A DNA stretch of 64,000 bases from Euptelea pleiosperma (GCA_035048495.1 CM068553.1:15067190-15131189); one strand, 5' to 3'; counted from the first letter of the stretch, positions 22,530 through 33,291 are shown. Notes: generated from the sequence alone by a model not told the origin. Numbers and translations: made by a program.

Positions 22530-22800
22530 TATCTGTAATTTGGTGACCCACCCATGTAGTTGGTTGGAACCCAACATTTGGTGTACACCAAAAATGACCC
22601 TGATTGGTAATCTATAACCATTAGATTTTAGCACTTTTAAGTCATTCTTATAGTCGTTGAATTCAACCATTTTTTGAGTACTAAAATCAACGGCTAAAAA
22701 TCATCAAACAAACTTATTTTTGTATGAATTGCCACTAAGGGGTGGTCTAAACATCCATGCGGTCAACCTAGATTACAAACATGTGAAATTTGAGGTACCT
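22530..22800. mobile_element. FB3 foldback copy
   Basis: Inverted arms: ACCAAAAATGACCCTGATTGG ... TATAACCATTAGATTTTAGC and the right arm ACGGCTAAAAATCATCAAAC ... GCCACTAAGGGGTGGTCTAAACATCC. End positions approximate. Confidence 0.5.
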
Positions 22801-22934
22801 GTGGGTAGATTGGAATTAGTTTCAGAATCCATTTTAGGGGTACGAGGTCCATTCTAAATGTTCGTGGTGTTAATTATGGGATTTAAATGTTAATTGGGTT
22901 TCATTAAAAAAAATTGGTAGATAAACATTTATTA

Positions 22935-23410
22935 TTCCCCCTATACACCCCCCCTAAGATAAGAACGAGACCGAACTCATATACAACTTCTGATCAACAT
23001 CCTTCAACAATCTCATAAATTTATCTTCTTCCCAATGCACTGCGTTCCCATTGTTGTTAGTCCCCTGACCAAGCATTTACGGTTGATGTAGTGTAATGAT
23101 CATGTATCATTTCTTGGTCATCTTCATCTTCTTCGTCGGGCTTATTACAATCATAGTCATCATCATCATCATCGATGCTTGACTCAAACTCCTCCCCATG
23201 TAATACCCACGGATTGTAACCCTTAACTATACCATAATAATACAAATCAGCTTCCACATCATCTCGAGTACGGAAATAGACATTGTTGTATTTAACACAC
23301 GGACACCAGATCTTTTCCCTTAGTTCAATATGGGCATATGAAAACTCTAGGATATGTTTAACTCCATCTCGGTACTTACTATCCTCAATCTCCATCCAAC
23401 TCCTATCCAT
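22935..23410 (-). pseudogene. CACTA transposase fragment (transposase-associated domain)
   Basis: From the ATG at 23408-23410 the minus strand encodes MDRSWMEIEDSKYRDGV, then IWCPCVKYNNVYFRTRDDV, LYYYGIVKGYNPWVLHGE and an acidic tail (DDDDDDYDCNKPDEEDEDD). This order matches the N-terminal transposase-associated domain of plant CACTA TNP2 proteins: MDRSWM start, C-P-C...N cysteine pattern, W-x-x-HGE. The frame closes at about 23057, but a shifted frame continues NNNGNAVHWEEDKFMRLLKD down to about 22935, as expected for TNP2, so there is a frameshift. The catalytic region is absent. No terminal inverted repeat was seen immediately around it, so this is a relic of a larger autonomous element, a possible relative of the non-autonomous CACTA ends at 10649, 27470, 28095 and 55544 (inference). 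Confidence 0.8.
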
Positions 23411-24230
23411 ATCGGTTGCCTAGCACAAGTTGAACATATAAATTCTTGAAACGGAACAATGCGCGAGATACTAATAACAACAAAACGAATTATGCATTCC
23501 TAAACAATTAAAAAGAATAGATTGAGAATGTGAGAAATCCCAATGAATTCCTTCATAACTTTATACACGATCGAAGAATACAACATAATTACAAACTATG
23601 CTTTAGGCATTAAAGAGGTGATTTTCATTTATTTTTAGTTTTGTTTCTCAACAAATGAGATACTTGGCTGCACAAAATGATGAGGTATGCTAGATGGGGT
23701 TGGAGGTCTTCCCCACTTGAAGATGGTAGTTAGAGTTGGACCATCTCTCTCCCTATCCCAATTTATTAGTTCTCAATTCTTCATTAACCCATCAAGAAAG
23801 AAATGGCTGCAATTGCTAATTAGAGTTCTTATGCCATCATGAAACTTGCTAAAACACACACTAGACACAGAGGCTAGGCTGACAAGCCAGCATAAGATTT
23901 ACGTTAGTTACATCTCTAAATTGAAGGCATCACATCTGTCAATATCTCTCTTCAATTCCCAACATGTGCATAATCCTTCACTGGGAAGTTTTCATCATGA
24001 CATGAAATTCCTTCATTTTGATGAAGAAATGTCCTTTCAAGATTTCATGAGGCTAAGATTTCAGATATATTTTTCCGAAAGGAGAAAAAAACATGATACT
24101 CCAACATGCAACCAATTGGGTATTTGAGAACAAAATAGTCCTAACTATAGTTAAATACAACCGTGTTGTATCAGGTTTTTAGATAGAAATGTCTGTTCAT
24201 CAGTCCATCAATTAATAAAAATTTTATAGC
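23411..24230. other. Unassigned stretch upstream of the transposase fragment
   Basis: No recognisable coding sequence. A 93-codon open frame at 23846-24127 has no family resemblance I can see. It may be 5' sequence of the CACTA element. Confidence 0.25.
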
Positions 24231-24239
24231 TTGTGCCTA

Positions 24240-24520
24240 AATCCTAAACATGTGGGTTTCTGAAATCAGCCCATTTTGAAATTTCTAACACCATCAAATG
24301 TGGGTTTCAAGTTAACTGTAAAAAATAGACGGTCCATAATTCTTCAACTTGTAAACAGGTTCGTCTCGATGGGGGTAGAAAATTCATAGTGTACTTTTTT
24401 TTTTTTGTGTGTGATCTACATGGTGAGGAGATCATCCTCACCAAAAATCAGCCATTGATTGATCTTCTGTGTGGGTCTGCCAAAATGGTTGTCCACCGAT
24501 CCTGACCCATTAATATATGG
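24240..24520. mobile_element. FB4 foldback copy, rearranged
   Basis: Shows AATCAGCCCATTTTGAAATTTC, CATCAAATGTGGGTTTCAAG, then GGTGAGGAGATCATCCTCACC, AATCAGCCATTGATTGATCTTC and CCAAAATGGTTGTCC. The left end is missing and a poly-T run (24397-24409) interrupts it. Confidence 0.6.
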
Positions 24521-24599
24521 TATTAATTAAAAATTTAACTGGCTATGGTAGAAAATATTATTTAACAACTATTCATGGTAATCAAAAGCTACTGAAATT

Positions 24600-24800
24600 T
24601 TTTTAGATGAACAGGACATGCAGAGGACTCTCGTGGCCCTACATAGATCATTTTTTGTGCCTAATGATTGTGGATGTTCAACCTACATATTGGTGGATAA
24701 ACACACAAAAAATCAGCTTGATTGATGATTTCTAGCCATTGGATTTACTACTCAAAAAGCATGCTTGAATCCAATGGCTAGAATCAAATCCAAGACATCT
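24600..24800. mobile_element. FB3 foldback fragment
   Basis: GACATGCAGAGGACTCTCGTGG, CATATTGGTGGATAAACACAC, AATCAGCTTGATTGATGATTTC and TTGAATCCAATGGCTAGAATC match the FB3 copies at 29820 and 61780; the right half is absent. Confidence 0.55.
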
Positions 24801-25342
24801 AATTTATATATTGACCAATATAATATTACAAACAGACTTCTCATACGCGTAGTGGAATTCCATTAAAGTCTGAGACTTCTCATACGAGCAGTCTGAGCCT
24901 GACCTTTTATCAAACAAGTGGTGGAATTCCACTATTCAAGTTAAAAACAGATTACCCAAAAAAAATAAAAAATTAAGAACATGTAACAAGAATTAAGCTA
25001 AATGAAACTGAAAATATTTTAGTTAGAAACTGATACATCAGCAAAACTTGCTGAACAAAATAAGAAGATGGAGAGAGAGGGGAGTGAAGGCAAGGGTGGA
25101 CAAAATAAGAAAAAATTTGAAGAAGAGACTCACCTTTTTTCTCCGCCGGAGTTGCTTGCAGCGGTAGAAGGTGCAGTCTCCAAAGCCGGAGACGATGGTG
25201 AAAGGGAGTGGAGTGAAGGCAAAGGGTGGGGTGGGGAATGTAACTATGGTGGGGACGGTAAACTGATTAGGGCTTTTTGCCCTTGTCATTGTTCTGACGA
25301 AGAACAACAGAGTTGCCGCTGAATTGAGCGACGCTCGGGCTC
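24801..25342. other. Unassigned; short direct repeats and a purine-rich tract
   Basis: Short repeats of GACTTCTCATACG and GGTGGAATTCCA occur at 24835-24935. The 25060-25270 part is purine-rich and includes GGAGTGAAGGCAAGGGTGG twice (25080 and 25209). The 84-codon frame at 25068-25322 reflects that composition; I do not call it a gene. Confidence 0.3.
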
Positions 25343-25980
25343 CTCTTTGAGGACGTCGACCGTATGGATATTTGGCCAATCCGTAGGTGGACCAACAAAC
25401 CAAAATCAGCCTGATTAGTTGTTTCTAAGCGTTTGATCTGAGTCATTCTCATTTTGGACTAAAATGGGTTGATTTGAAGAATTTGAGCATTATATTGGTA
25501 ATCAGGTTCGGTTGACAACCATTTTGTGTACCCACATAGAAGATGAATCAACGGCTGATTTTTGGTGAGGGGTGAGGAGATCATCCTCACAAAAAATTCA
25601 AATCATTCCAATATTTGTAGGCTGGTTTAGAAGTTGAAGAATTATGGACTGTCCATTTTTACCGTGTAACTTGAAAACCACATTTGATGGGGTAAGAAAT
25701 TTCAGAATGGGCTGATTTTTTGTTGGGGTGATCTCCTCACCATAGAGATCATCCAGGCCAAAAATCAGCCATTGATTCATCTTCTTTGTGGGTACCCCAA
25801 AATGGTTGTCCCTGAACCCGATCCATTGGTAAAAGGATCCAAAGGTTTTAAATCACTGAACAGGCTGATTTTTGCAATGTAGGCCCATATAGGGATTAAT
25901 TGGCCAAACATCCATACGGTTAGAGTCCAATAAAGGTGTGCCACGTGGCTAATATTATGGGCGGACATATTTGTTACTCA
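25343..25980. mobile_element. FB1 foldback split by an FB4 element
   Basis: Left arm 25343-25493 (ACCGTATGGATATTTGGCCA, TCAGCCTGATTAGTTGTTTC) and right arm 25834-25975 (GAACAGGCTGATTTTTGC, GGTGTGCCACGTGGCTAATA) form one FB1 element once the FB4 insertion (25503-25824) is taken out. Confidence 0.75.
25503..25824. mobile_element. FB4 foldback inserted in FB1, 9-bp duplication
   Basis: Terminal parts carry CAGGTTCGGTTGACAACCA on the left and, complemented, GGATCGGGTTCAGGGACAAC on the right, with the usual FB4 body (GGTGAGGAGATCATCCTCAC, AACTTGAAAACCACATTTGATG). It is flanked by ATTGGTAAT (25494-25502) and ATTGGTAAA (25825-25833), 8 of 9 identical. Confidence 0.78.
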
Positions 25981-25981
25981 C

Positions 25982-26335
25982 CACCAAGGTTTAAAATTAA
26001 ATGGGTCGTTATAACGGTATAACGGATTGGGGGCATTACCGTTTTTCTGTTATAACGGCCATTTTTCGAATTGTAACGCTTAGGGGAAAAAACGGAAAAT
26101 AACAAAAAAAAATGGAAAAGGAAGCTGAAATTTGAATTTCAAAAATGGAAAATAACAGAAAAAATGGGAAAAGCAGAAAAATAATGGAAATAACGGCTGT
26201 TTATTTTTCACAAAAAAATTTCCATAAAATAAGGTCGTTATTTTCGTTATAACGAAAAATATCGGCTGTTATTCATTATAACGGCCGCTATTTTTGGGCA
26301 TTTTAACGTTACATAACGTAACCCTACCTGACTTA
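25982..26335. repeat. AACGG-type palindromic element
   Basis: Begins AAGGTTTAAAATTAAATGGG and repeats GTTATAACGG motifs; the two halves are inverted (TTATAACGGCCATTTTTCG against CATTATAACGGCCGCTATTT) around an A-rich centre with GAAATTTGAATTTC. No duplication fixed. Confidence 0.55.
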
Positions 26336-26625
26336 CCTCTTCTAACCCGATCCTCATCGACTCACAAAAAAAATTAAAGGACAAGAATGGCCCTTTATTC
26401 AACCTTAGAACATATAGGATTGGGCCAAATCCTTAACCCTAAATCAGAATGATGTGATGGACGGTTGGGCAATGAGATTCCAGTAGGTCATCGGCCGCCC
26501 ATCACCGGTGACCAACCAACCAAAATCTTGTGGTCGGTCAACGGGCGTAGATGGTGGTATAGATCTTGCTGTAATATCCCTTGCTGCCGTTAATTTCAGG
26601 ATGCAGATCGTATTAGAAGACAGAT
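26336..26625. other. Unassigned stretch
   Basis: No gene recognised. Short inverted pair GGTCATCGGCCGCCCATCACC/GGTGACC near 26487-26512. Confidence 0.25.
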
Positions 26626-27050
26626 GCTGGCCTTATGTATGCTTGGCCTGTTCCTGGGCTGACTTACAAAACAAAATCACCCTTATTAGTGGTTTCTAAG
26701 CGTTAGATTTTTTAGTCATTTTCATGGTTCATTTTAACCGTTGGAATTTGAGCATTATTGTCACTCATAGCTACCATTTGGGGCCACTAACTGCATGGAT
26801 ATTTAGCGCACCCCTTGGTAAACATTCATACAAAAAGTTAGCATGTTTGATGATTTTTAGCTATGGTTTTAGTACACAAGAATAATGGTTGAATCCAATA
26901 GTTAAAATCACATCTTAAAAAGTACTAAAATTTGATGGCTAGACATTACCGATCAAAGTGATTTTTAATGTGTATATCCATGAAGGGGTGGGCGGAACAT
27001 CCACGCGGTCAGGGGCCCCAGATTACAGCATTGAATACGCTAAAAAGTTT
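26626..27050. mobile_element. FB1 half followed by an FB3 foldback
   Basis: 26626-26765 is FB1 left arm (CCTTATTAGTGGTTTCTAAGCG, CGTTGGAATTTGAGCATTATTG). 26785-27040 is FB3 with both arms (GCATGGATATTTAGCGCACCCCTTGG and GAAGGGGTGGGCGGAACATCC). The FB1 right arm is missing, so FB3 or a deletion has replaced it. Confidence 0.55.
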
Positions 27051-27099
27051 CAGGTATACCTTATTACATCTTTTTTCAATGTTATATGAGAATAAAAAT

Positions 27100-28095
27100 G
27101 AGGTGAAAAACATTAGTGGCGACTCAAGTAGTCACAAAAAATACACATTTAGCCGTAGTAAAAATTAACGCGGCTAAAACTAACAATTAGCCATGAATCA
27201 TAAAGTTGTCATTAAAACCTTGACTTTTAACGACGAAATAATACAATTCGCTAATAATTATATTTCCCTCCAAATAAATATGTGCGCCAAAATTTTGCGC
27301 CATACAATTATCAGTGACTTTTTGCTGTGACATTTGGGCTGTCGCTAAATATGACTATGCAACACCTTTAGTGGCGACATTAGATTTTCGCCCTTAAAAG
27401 TAAGTTTTTAGTAGCGATATATAGATCGCAGCTAAAAATGTTGCCACTAAAAAGAATATTTCTTGTAGTGATGATGTATATGTAGTTTAATTATATTTAT
27501 GAATAGATATTTTACTTAAATGAATTAAATTTTAAATTATATTTCAATAGTTGGTGGTGATTGAAATTTCATATTTGCATTTTATATATAAGTATATTCA
27601 TGAAAAAATATGTATATGAAAAGAAAAAATCTGTTAAAATTAATATATTTTTATCTTATCAAATTTTAACTTCTAGCCACGATAATAAATATCACTAAAA
27701 GTATACTTAACAGTTTTTGTGGAGACATTTAGGTGCAGCTAAATCTATAACTTTTAGCCACGACCAAAAGTCGCCAATATATAAGAATCACTTTTAATTT
27801 AACTAATTCAATACTTTTAGTGGCGATTTATACTTTTAGTGAAAATAATATTGTTTAATTAGCGACGACAAATCGCGTGGCTAAATATTTTCTTTTAGCG
27901 ACGAGTATAATGTCGCGGTTAAAAGTATAATTTGTAGTGGTAATTATATAAAGTTGCAGCTAAAACTTTTAGCCACGGCACTTTCCGGGGCAGCCTAGTG
28001 GCGATGAAAATGTCATTGCTAAAAGATTTAGAGATGACGTTTAGACATTTAGCTTAAAAAAATTTCACGGCTAAAAGCCAAATTTCTTGTAGTAG
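27100..28095. mobile_element. Non-autonomous CACTA-type sequence with two right termini
   Basis: Subterminal motif TTTAGCCACGA / AGTGGCGAC is repeated more than a dozen times in both orientations. Two right termini are visible on the complement: CACTACAAGAAATATTC at 27454-27470 and CTACTACAAGAAATTT at about 28080-28095. The second is degenerate in the first base. A weaker TTTGTAGTGG lies near 27930. No transposase is encoded. The 28095 end coincides with the place where similarity of the WAK-like copy 2 flank to the other copies stops. Confidence 0.7.
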
Positions 28096-28411
28096 GCCAC
28101 TTGGCCGATATGGTGATGGGGTCTAGCTTTCAAGGTTGAACCATAGGTCTGGCTTAGAACTACATAGATCACTTAATTATGGCACCAATGGTTGTCAATT
28201 TGGAAAGTCGAAACACCAGGCCATCTTGTGGATTGGCACAAATAAAAAGTTACACCTTCGAGGGGAATCCGATCTACTTTTGAGGCCAAAAAATTCAACC
28301 TTTGAGGTTTAATATTATATTCTACATAATAATTCAAAAAACAAAAAACTAAGTGTTGAAATGTACTAAGAGGATCATATCGTCTTAGTGAAGATGGCTC
28401 CATATAAATGA
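28096..28411. repeat. Duplicated 3' flank of WAK-like copy 2
   Basis: Matches 14333-14470 and 63290-63440 (GCTTTCAAGG, TTGTCAATTTGGAA, AAACACCAGGCCATCTTGTG or near match). The similarity begins immediately after the CACTA end. Confidence 0.7.
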
Positions 28412-31400
28412 TCATCGGGCAATCTCTAATGGTTGCATGAAGTCATTCCCCACACTATATTGACCGGTTAGGTAACTAGTGGTCGGATTTGATGGTTCAC
28501 CTAGCAAATTTTCAGTCTCCTCATAGTTTTGTTGCACCCATGAATGCTCTTGGAACATTATCAATTTGTCCAACTCTGCTGCCACTTCCTTCATTGTAGG
28601 CCTATCTTCCCCTTTTAGCTTTAAGCATCTCCTAGCTAGCTCAGCAACCACTAGTAGATGCTCTTTGTCTCCCTCATTCACAACTCGATTGTCAAGAATT
28701 TGCAATAGACAATTTTCTTTCATCGAAGATATGAAATACATAGCCAAGCTTCTATGTTCTTCGGATCTTTCTAATGAAATAGTCTTCTCCCCAGTTAAAA
28801 GCTCCACAAGAACAACACCAAAGCTATAAACATCACTTTTCTCAGTTAACTGACCAGTTTGAAAACATTCTGGATCTAAGTATCCTAAGGTCCCTTGAAC
28901 CAATGTAGTCATTTGAGTTTGATCAAGAGGAACCAACCTTGAGGCTCCAAAATCAGATACTTTTGCAATGTAATTTTCATCTAATAATATGTTGGCAGAC
29001 TTGACATCTCTGTGAAGGACCGGTATGGAGTGTGCTGAGTGCAAATAAGCAAGTGCCCCTGCAGTTTCTGAGGCAATCTTTAAGCGGTTACTCCATGAAA
29101 TGGTAGTTGCATTGCCCTCGTTACGGATGCGTTGGAGGAGAGTACCATTGGAAACGAATTCGTAAACTAACAAGGGAACTTCAGTCTCTAAACAACAACC
29201 TAGGAGCTTTACCACATTTCGGTGGTTGATTTGAGAAAGAATGACCACCTCATTTATGAACTGTGTAATTTGGCTCTGATCCATTAATTTGGATTTCTTA
29301 ATAGCTACAACTCTCTTATCTGGTAAAATTCCTTTGTACACTGTACCATAGCCTCCCTGGCCAAGAACTCGACTCTCATCGAAGTTGTTGGTTGCTGTTT
29401 TTAAGTCTTCTACAGTAAAAATCTTGGCAATCTCTGAAACACCAGTACGTGATGTGACTTGTTGTTGCAACAGTAAGCCTCCATTTTGTTGGAAAAATTT
29501 CTCTTTGAGTTTGATCAGCCGTCTTTGCTTGAGTGCCCAGAATGACAAAGAACTGGAAACAATTAGAAATAGAAGGCCTAGACCAATACCTGTAAAGAAA
29601 ACGAGTTTGAAGCGCTTCAATTCAAGTTCCATTTCACCAGAAATTAGAGGCAAAAAACAATTGGAGTGTTTGGGTGCAATGTGGAAAAACATAATTTTGT
29701 TCTTTGGCAATTGTTAATAAGTACGTTTTGCTTAGTGAAAAATGGTTGAGGAAAGGCACATCCGTGAAATTTTGCTCGGACATTATCTCTTGCTAGGGGT
29801 GTCCATGAATAAAATATGGACCCAAAATAACTGGGAAAAAATTTAGATGCAAAGCACTCTCGTTGTCCTACATAGGGCATTTTTTGGGGCCCACTAACCA
29901 CATGTATGTTTACCCACCCCTTGGTGGATATACGAAATGAAAATCAGCCCGATTGGCTATCTCTAGCCATAGATTTTACCACTTTTTTAGGACCGACTAG
30001 CCATTGGATTCAAGCATGTTTTTTGGGTACTAAAACTAATGGCTAAATAACATCAATAAAGCTGCTTTTTAGTGTGTATACTTATTCACCAATGGGCGGG
30101 CTCAATATCCATGTGGTCGTGGGCCCAAAAAAATGAGCTATGTAGGCCACGAGAGTCCACTGCATGGACTGCATCCGGACACCTATGCATCAAATTTTTT
30201 TCCTAATTCATGTGCCCTTGGACACAAACGCCCCTATAATATGCCGTGTTTGTAGGGAAGTTATGAAAGATTCATACGATCATAATCCTGATATTAGAAT
30301 GAGAACATAGCATATAGAAAGATTGATCCTAATCCTAACATTAATTATCTACGCTGCTTGACTTACCTACAACGAGGCCTATCACTGGTAATGATTTAGT
30401 ATCACGGGTGCAGCCGGTTCCTTCTTTTTCACCGTCACCATGGTAGCCATGTGGACAAGAGCAGCTGTGATTCCCAGGAGTATTTGTGCATTTCGCAAAA
30501 ACACTGCATCTGTTGTATGACTCCCAGTAGTCGTCTGAGTCTGAGTCCGAGTCCGTACACTCGTTGATATCTTGAGCAACCCCATCACCAGAAAAAGTAA
30601 GATAGCCCACGTTAGCTAAGTTTAAACCAAAGCAACAGATAGAAATCGCCACTCACGCTTATTTTTGCTGTATATGTCCATCAAGGGGTGGCCGATACAT
30701 TCATGGGTGTAACCGGTTCCATCTATTTTTACATCACCATGGAGAAAATAATTGGTCTCGCGGAGACTTCAAATTCTGAAGTACCCCTCCCAAAAATGCA
30801 ACGTAGAACATCTTTTAAGGCTCACTGACTTTTGGAGGGGTACTTCAAACTTTGAAGTCCCTAGCCGCCGGGACATCAAACTCGGATTCGTCACCATGGT
30901 AGCAACGTTTACAAGAGCAGTGAAAACTCCCATCAGCTACAAACATCATTACCCTTCAGCAAAAACCTTTAGATTAAGATCCTATACGCCAGGTTATTGG
31001 GTTACTAACCCAGCTCCCACTCTTCAAAGTTTGCCACGTAGCCTAAGATTTTGTGGACTAAAAATAAATATAAAATATCATTTTAAAGACTTTTATGTTG
31101 CATGCAAAAATATTTGGCAATCAGGTACCCAATTAATCTTTGAACCCGCTTGGTGGTCAGAAATTGCTCCAATCGCAGTTTCTTACCCCCCATGTGTACA
31201 AATTAAAGAGCACACTTCTTTTAATTTTCTTATTTCTCCCATGGTATAACAAGAACCCATGTACAGGCAGGAGGTCCTCAATGTGCAGCTAGACAAAATA
31301 GGTCCGGCTGAGCTGGACTGCAAGCTCACTCATTGGGTAACAACCCAAATCCCCTGTGTACAGTATATTTTAGATTTGGGCCGGTCGGGCTCAGGAGTCC

Positions 31401-33088
31401 CCACCCCGCCTTTCGGACTGTGACGTGAATTTCAACTCATCAGTGCTATTAACCACCATTGGATTCTCGAAATCCACGGAGCCTTGTCCTACTCCCGATG
31501 AGGGTCAGAAAAAGGGTGTCCTCGGAGCCTGTTCCTTTAGGTTTTAGATTTAAAAATATAAAATCTATTTTTAAAACCTATTAAGACTCCACATATATAC
31601 CTCTACACTCGGGCAAGGGCCCTTTATCTAGAAGAGCAGTAGAGCGCATAAAATGTGTTACCTAGCAAAGTATTTTGGGCCTATTGGCCCATGAGTAAAT
31701 GGTCCACCACTTGATCACCCTACACACAAACAATCAGCTTGATTGCTGATCTCTAGACATCGAATCTGAGTATCTAAAAAACTTATTCAATTTCAACGGC
31801 TAGAAATCACCTCGGAAAACATTCTAACTCAAATGGCTAGAGTTAATTCATTAATCAGGCTGATTGTTATTTTGTAGATCCATTTAGTGGTGGGCTAACA
31901 TTTATGGGTCAGTCGGTTCGAAAGACTCTCAGGTCAGGTGGCACATTTTTATGGGCTCCACTGCTGCACATGAAAAAAAAGGGATCCACAATAAGTACAA
32001 ATTTATACTACAACTTTTCCATGGTTTAAAAACGGCCTATAACGAAAATAATGGCCGTTATACCGGAATCCTCCCCCATTACGACCACTTTGCAGTCGCA
32101 AAAAGTTTTCCAAAATTCTGAGCACATCACTTCACACGAATATAAGATTCTAAGCTACCTTTGAGCGCAGAAAAGAAACTAAATTACCTTCGCATCCTTG
32201 GGGGAGATAAGGGTTCCCTCCGTAACCCCTATTGCAGATACACTGATATTCAGGGTCATTGGTGTAGTTATAACAATCGGTATTTGGTCTGGGAGCGTAA
32301 GACGCCGAGTCAATTGTCCAGATTAGCTCCACCGGAATCTGAGTTATATCGAACGTACCATTAGTGATGAGATCCGATACATTGAAATTGAAGGTAGAAC
32401 TTAGGAAGGCATAGCTGCAGCGGTTGTATTCCCAATACTCCGAGGCATTAGTCTGGTTGTATCTAGTTTCGAGACTGCTTTTAAACGTCTGAAGTCCCGT
32501 GGGAATGGTGACCTGGCAACAAGCACTACCGGGGCAAGAAACCTCTTCCACACGTGTGGTGTTGTCGCAAAACGACGTGCACTTGCTCTCGACTCTTTGC
32601 ACATTAGAGTCACCGTTGAATGTGAAGGTGCCACAACCTATGGCCGTGAACCTGTTGAAGGTGGAATAGGTGAAAGGGCTTCCCCTCAAATTTATCCAGC
32701 CAAAAGCGTCTATCGGATTGGCAAGACTCACCCCCTGCGAGTCATAACAGTCGCTAACATACTTACCACTGATGCCCAGATAACCGTACCGAGATATATT
32801 AGTTAGAATCTCAGCGTTAAGAGCATCCAGGAAGGCTCCGGTGCCGTTACATGTTATCTTGTACCAGTGATCCATATAGCATTCTTCTCCGATGCCGAAC
32901 GGGTAGGGAATGCTCACGTTTCCACATGTTTCTAGGCAACCGGGCAAGGCTATAGCTGGAGATGTCGATGTTACGGCAGTTGCCCAAAATAACAAGACTA
33001 GAAGAAGCAAAAGCAATAGCGGAACTGCGGCTCCTCTTCTTTCTTTAATCATTTTCTTATGTGTTAGAGAGGAGGTTGATGATATCAT
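28412..33088 (-). CDS. Wall-associated receptor-like kinase (cluster copy 2, complete)
   Basis: A plasma-membrane receptor Ser/Thr kinase of the WAK/WAK-like family, whose members bind pectin in the cell wall and signal in wall sensing and defence. Exons are 32188-33088, 30367-30570 and 28412-29589, with GT/AG borders and matching phase 1, giving 760 residues, usual for the family. The start at 33088 puts a Leu-rich signal peptide at about residues 19-41; Met13 is an alternative start. Residues 55-65 ([11 protein letters not shown]) open the GUB_WAK ectodomain; an EGF-like end lies at 272-300; EGF_CA starts DINEC at 301 and runs to about 356; the membrane span is about 362-388. In the kinase: GQGGYG (445-450), Lys466, Glu482, HRDVKSAN with Asp563 (RD type), DFG Asp581, GTLGYLDPE (601-609). 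The low-complexity (DS)n insert in the EGF_CA module is unusual. Introns hold FB2, FB3, AACGG and MITE insertions and a decayed extra EGF exon. The C-terminus ends PLEIAR, as in copies 1 and 3. Likely functional; expression is not shown by sequence. Confidence 0.92.
29820..30190. mobile_element. FB3 foldback in intron 2 of WAK-like copy 2
   Basis: Outer ends GGGAAAAAATTTAGATGCA and, complemented, AGGAAAAAAATTTGATGCA; arms include CCCACTAACCACATGTATGT and ATCCATGTGGTCGTGGGCCC. Intron 2 of copy 1 lacks it (about 16325-16365 is the empty site), so it inserted after the duplication and explains most of the intron length difference (777 against 361 bp). Confidence 0.7.
30690..30945 (-). pseudogene. 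Decayed extra EGF_CA exon in intron 1 of WAK-like copy 2
   Basis: With the 148-bp MITE (30743-30890) and one TCACCATGG removed, the minus strand reads [20 protein letters not shown], then TGYT. This is the second half of an EGF_CA module in which a Gly has become Cys and the last Cys has become Tyr. It resembles exon 2 of copy 1 (GGFYCSCKRGYNGDGKKDET) more than the functional exon 2 of its own gene ([20 protein letters not shown]). No acceptor or first half is visible, so it is not a usable exon. It is probably a leftover of exon duplication or conversion in the cluster. Confidence 0.75.
30743..30890. mobile_element. 148-bp MITE inside the decayed EGF exon
   Basis: Flanked by perfect 9-bp duplications TCACCATGG (30734-30742 and 30891-30899). 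Inverted segments GAGACTTCAAATTCTGAAGT and, complemented, GGGACTTCAAAGTTTGAAGT, each followed by ACCCCTCC. The outermost bases match less well. The duplication size suggests a Mutator-like origin. Confidence 0.8.
30946..31689. other. Intron 1 of WAK-like copy 2: repeat debris
   Basis: Holds a DR1-like piece near 30980 (GATCCTATACGCCAGGTTAT) and a degraded palindromic repeat (31385-31530: GGGCTCAGGAGTCCCCACC ... GATTCTCGAAATCCACGGAGCC) related to 33829-34000. A 165-codon plus-strand frame at 30752-31249 runs through these and is not a gene. Confidence 0.4.
31690..31965. mobile_element. FB2 foldback in intron 1 of WAK-like copy 2
   Basis: Arms TGGTCCACCACTTGATCACC ... AATCAGCTTGATTGCTGATC and ATTAATCAGGCTGATTGTTA ... 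TTTAGTGGTGGGCTAACATT. It occupies the same intron position as the FB2 at 16893-17145 in copy 1. Confidence 0.72.
32027..32110. mobile_element. Short AACGG-type element in intron 1
   Basis: TGGTTTAAAAACGGCCTATAACG ... GGCCGTTATACCGG, between TTTTCCA at 32020-32026 and TTTTCCA at 32107-32113. Copy 1 has no equivalent, so it arrived after duplication. Confidence 0.6.
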
Positions 33089-33188
33089 GATAGTAAAACA
33101 TAACTGAGATTTCTTCAGTTTAAGTAGGAGGCCAAGAAGATTAAGAAAGACCTAGGAAGCTGCTCACGGTTTTCTCTTTTGGTCTTCT

Positions 33189-33194
33189 TTGACT
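33189..33194. promoter_or_regulatory. W-box core upstream of WAK-like copy 2
   Basis: TTGACT, the WRKY-binding core, lies about 100 bp upstream of the start codon. A 6-bp match by itself is weak evidence; WAK genes are often defence-induced, which makes it plausible. Confidence 0.25.
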
Positions 33195-33291
33195 AGTTGT
33201 TAACTGTTGTTTTTAACTTTTTATTGATACCATAGTTTGAAAACGTTGTAACCATCGTTATAACGGTAACGCCCCAATCCTTGAAATTGAG

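Noticed and set aside
29590..29710. Extension of the copy 2 kinase exon to an upstream Met at 29710
   Set aside because: The frame stays open into intron 2, but the AG at 29590-29591 and the matching phase with the EGF exon show that the exon begins at 29589.
29385..29717. Plus-strand frame of 110 codons
   Set aside because: Antisense of the WAK-like copy 2 kinase exon and adjoining intron.
30752..31249. 165-codon plus-strand frame
   Set aside because: Runs through a MITE, the antisense of a decayed EGF exon and repeat debris in an intron; no domain.
32161..33107. Plus-strand frames of 65-69 codons
   Set aside because: Antisense of WAK-like copy 2 exon 1.
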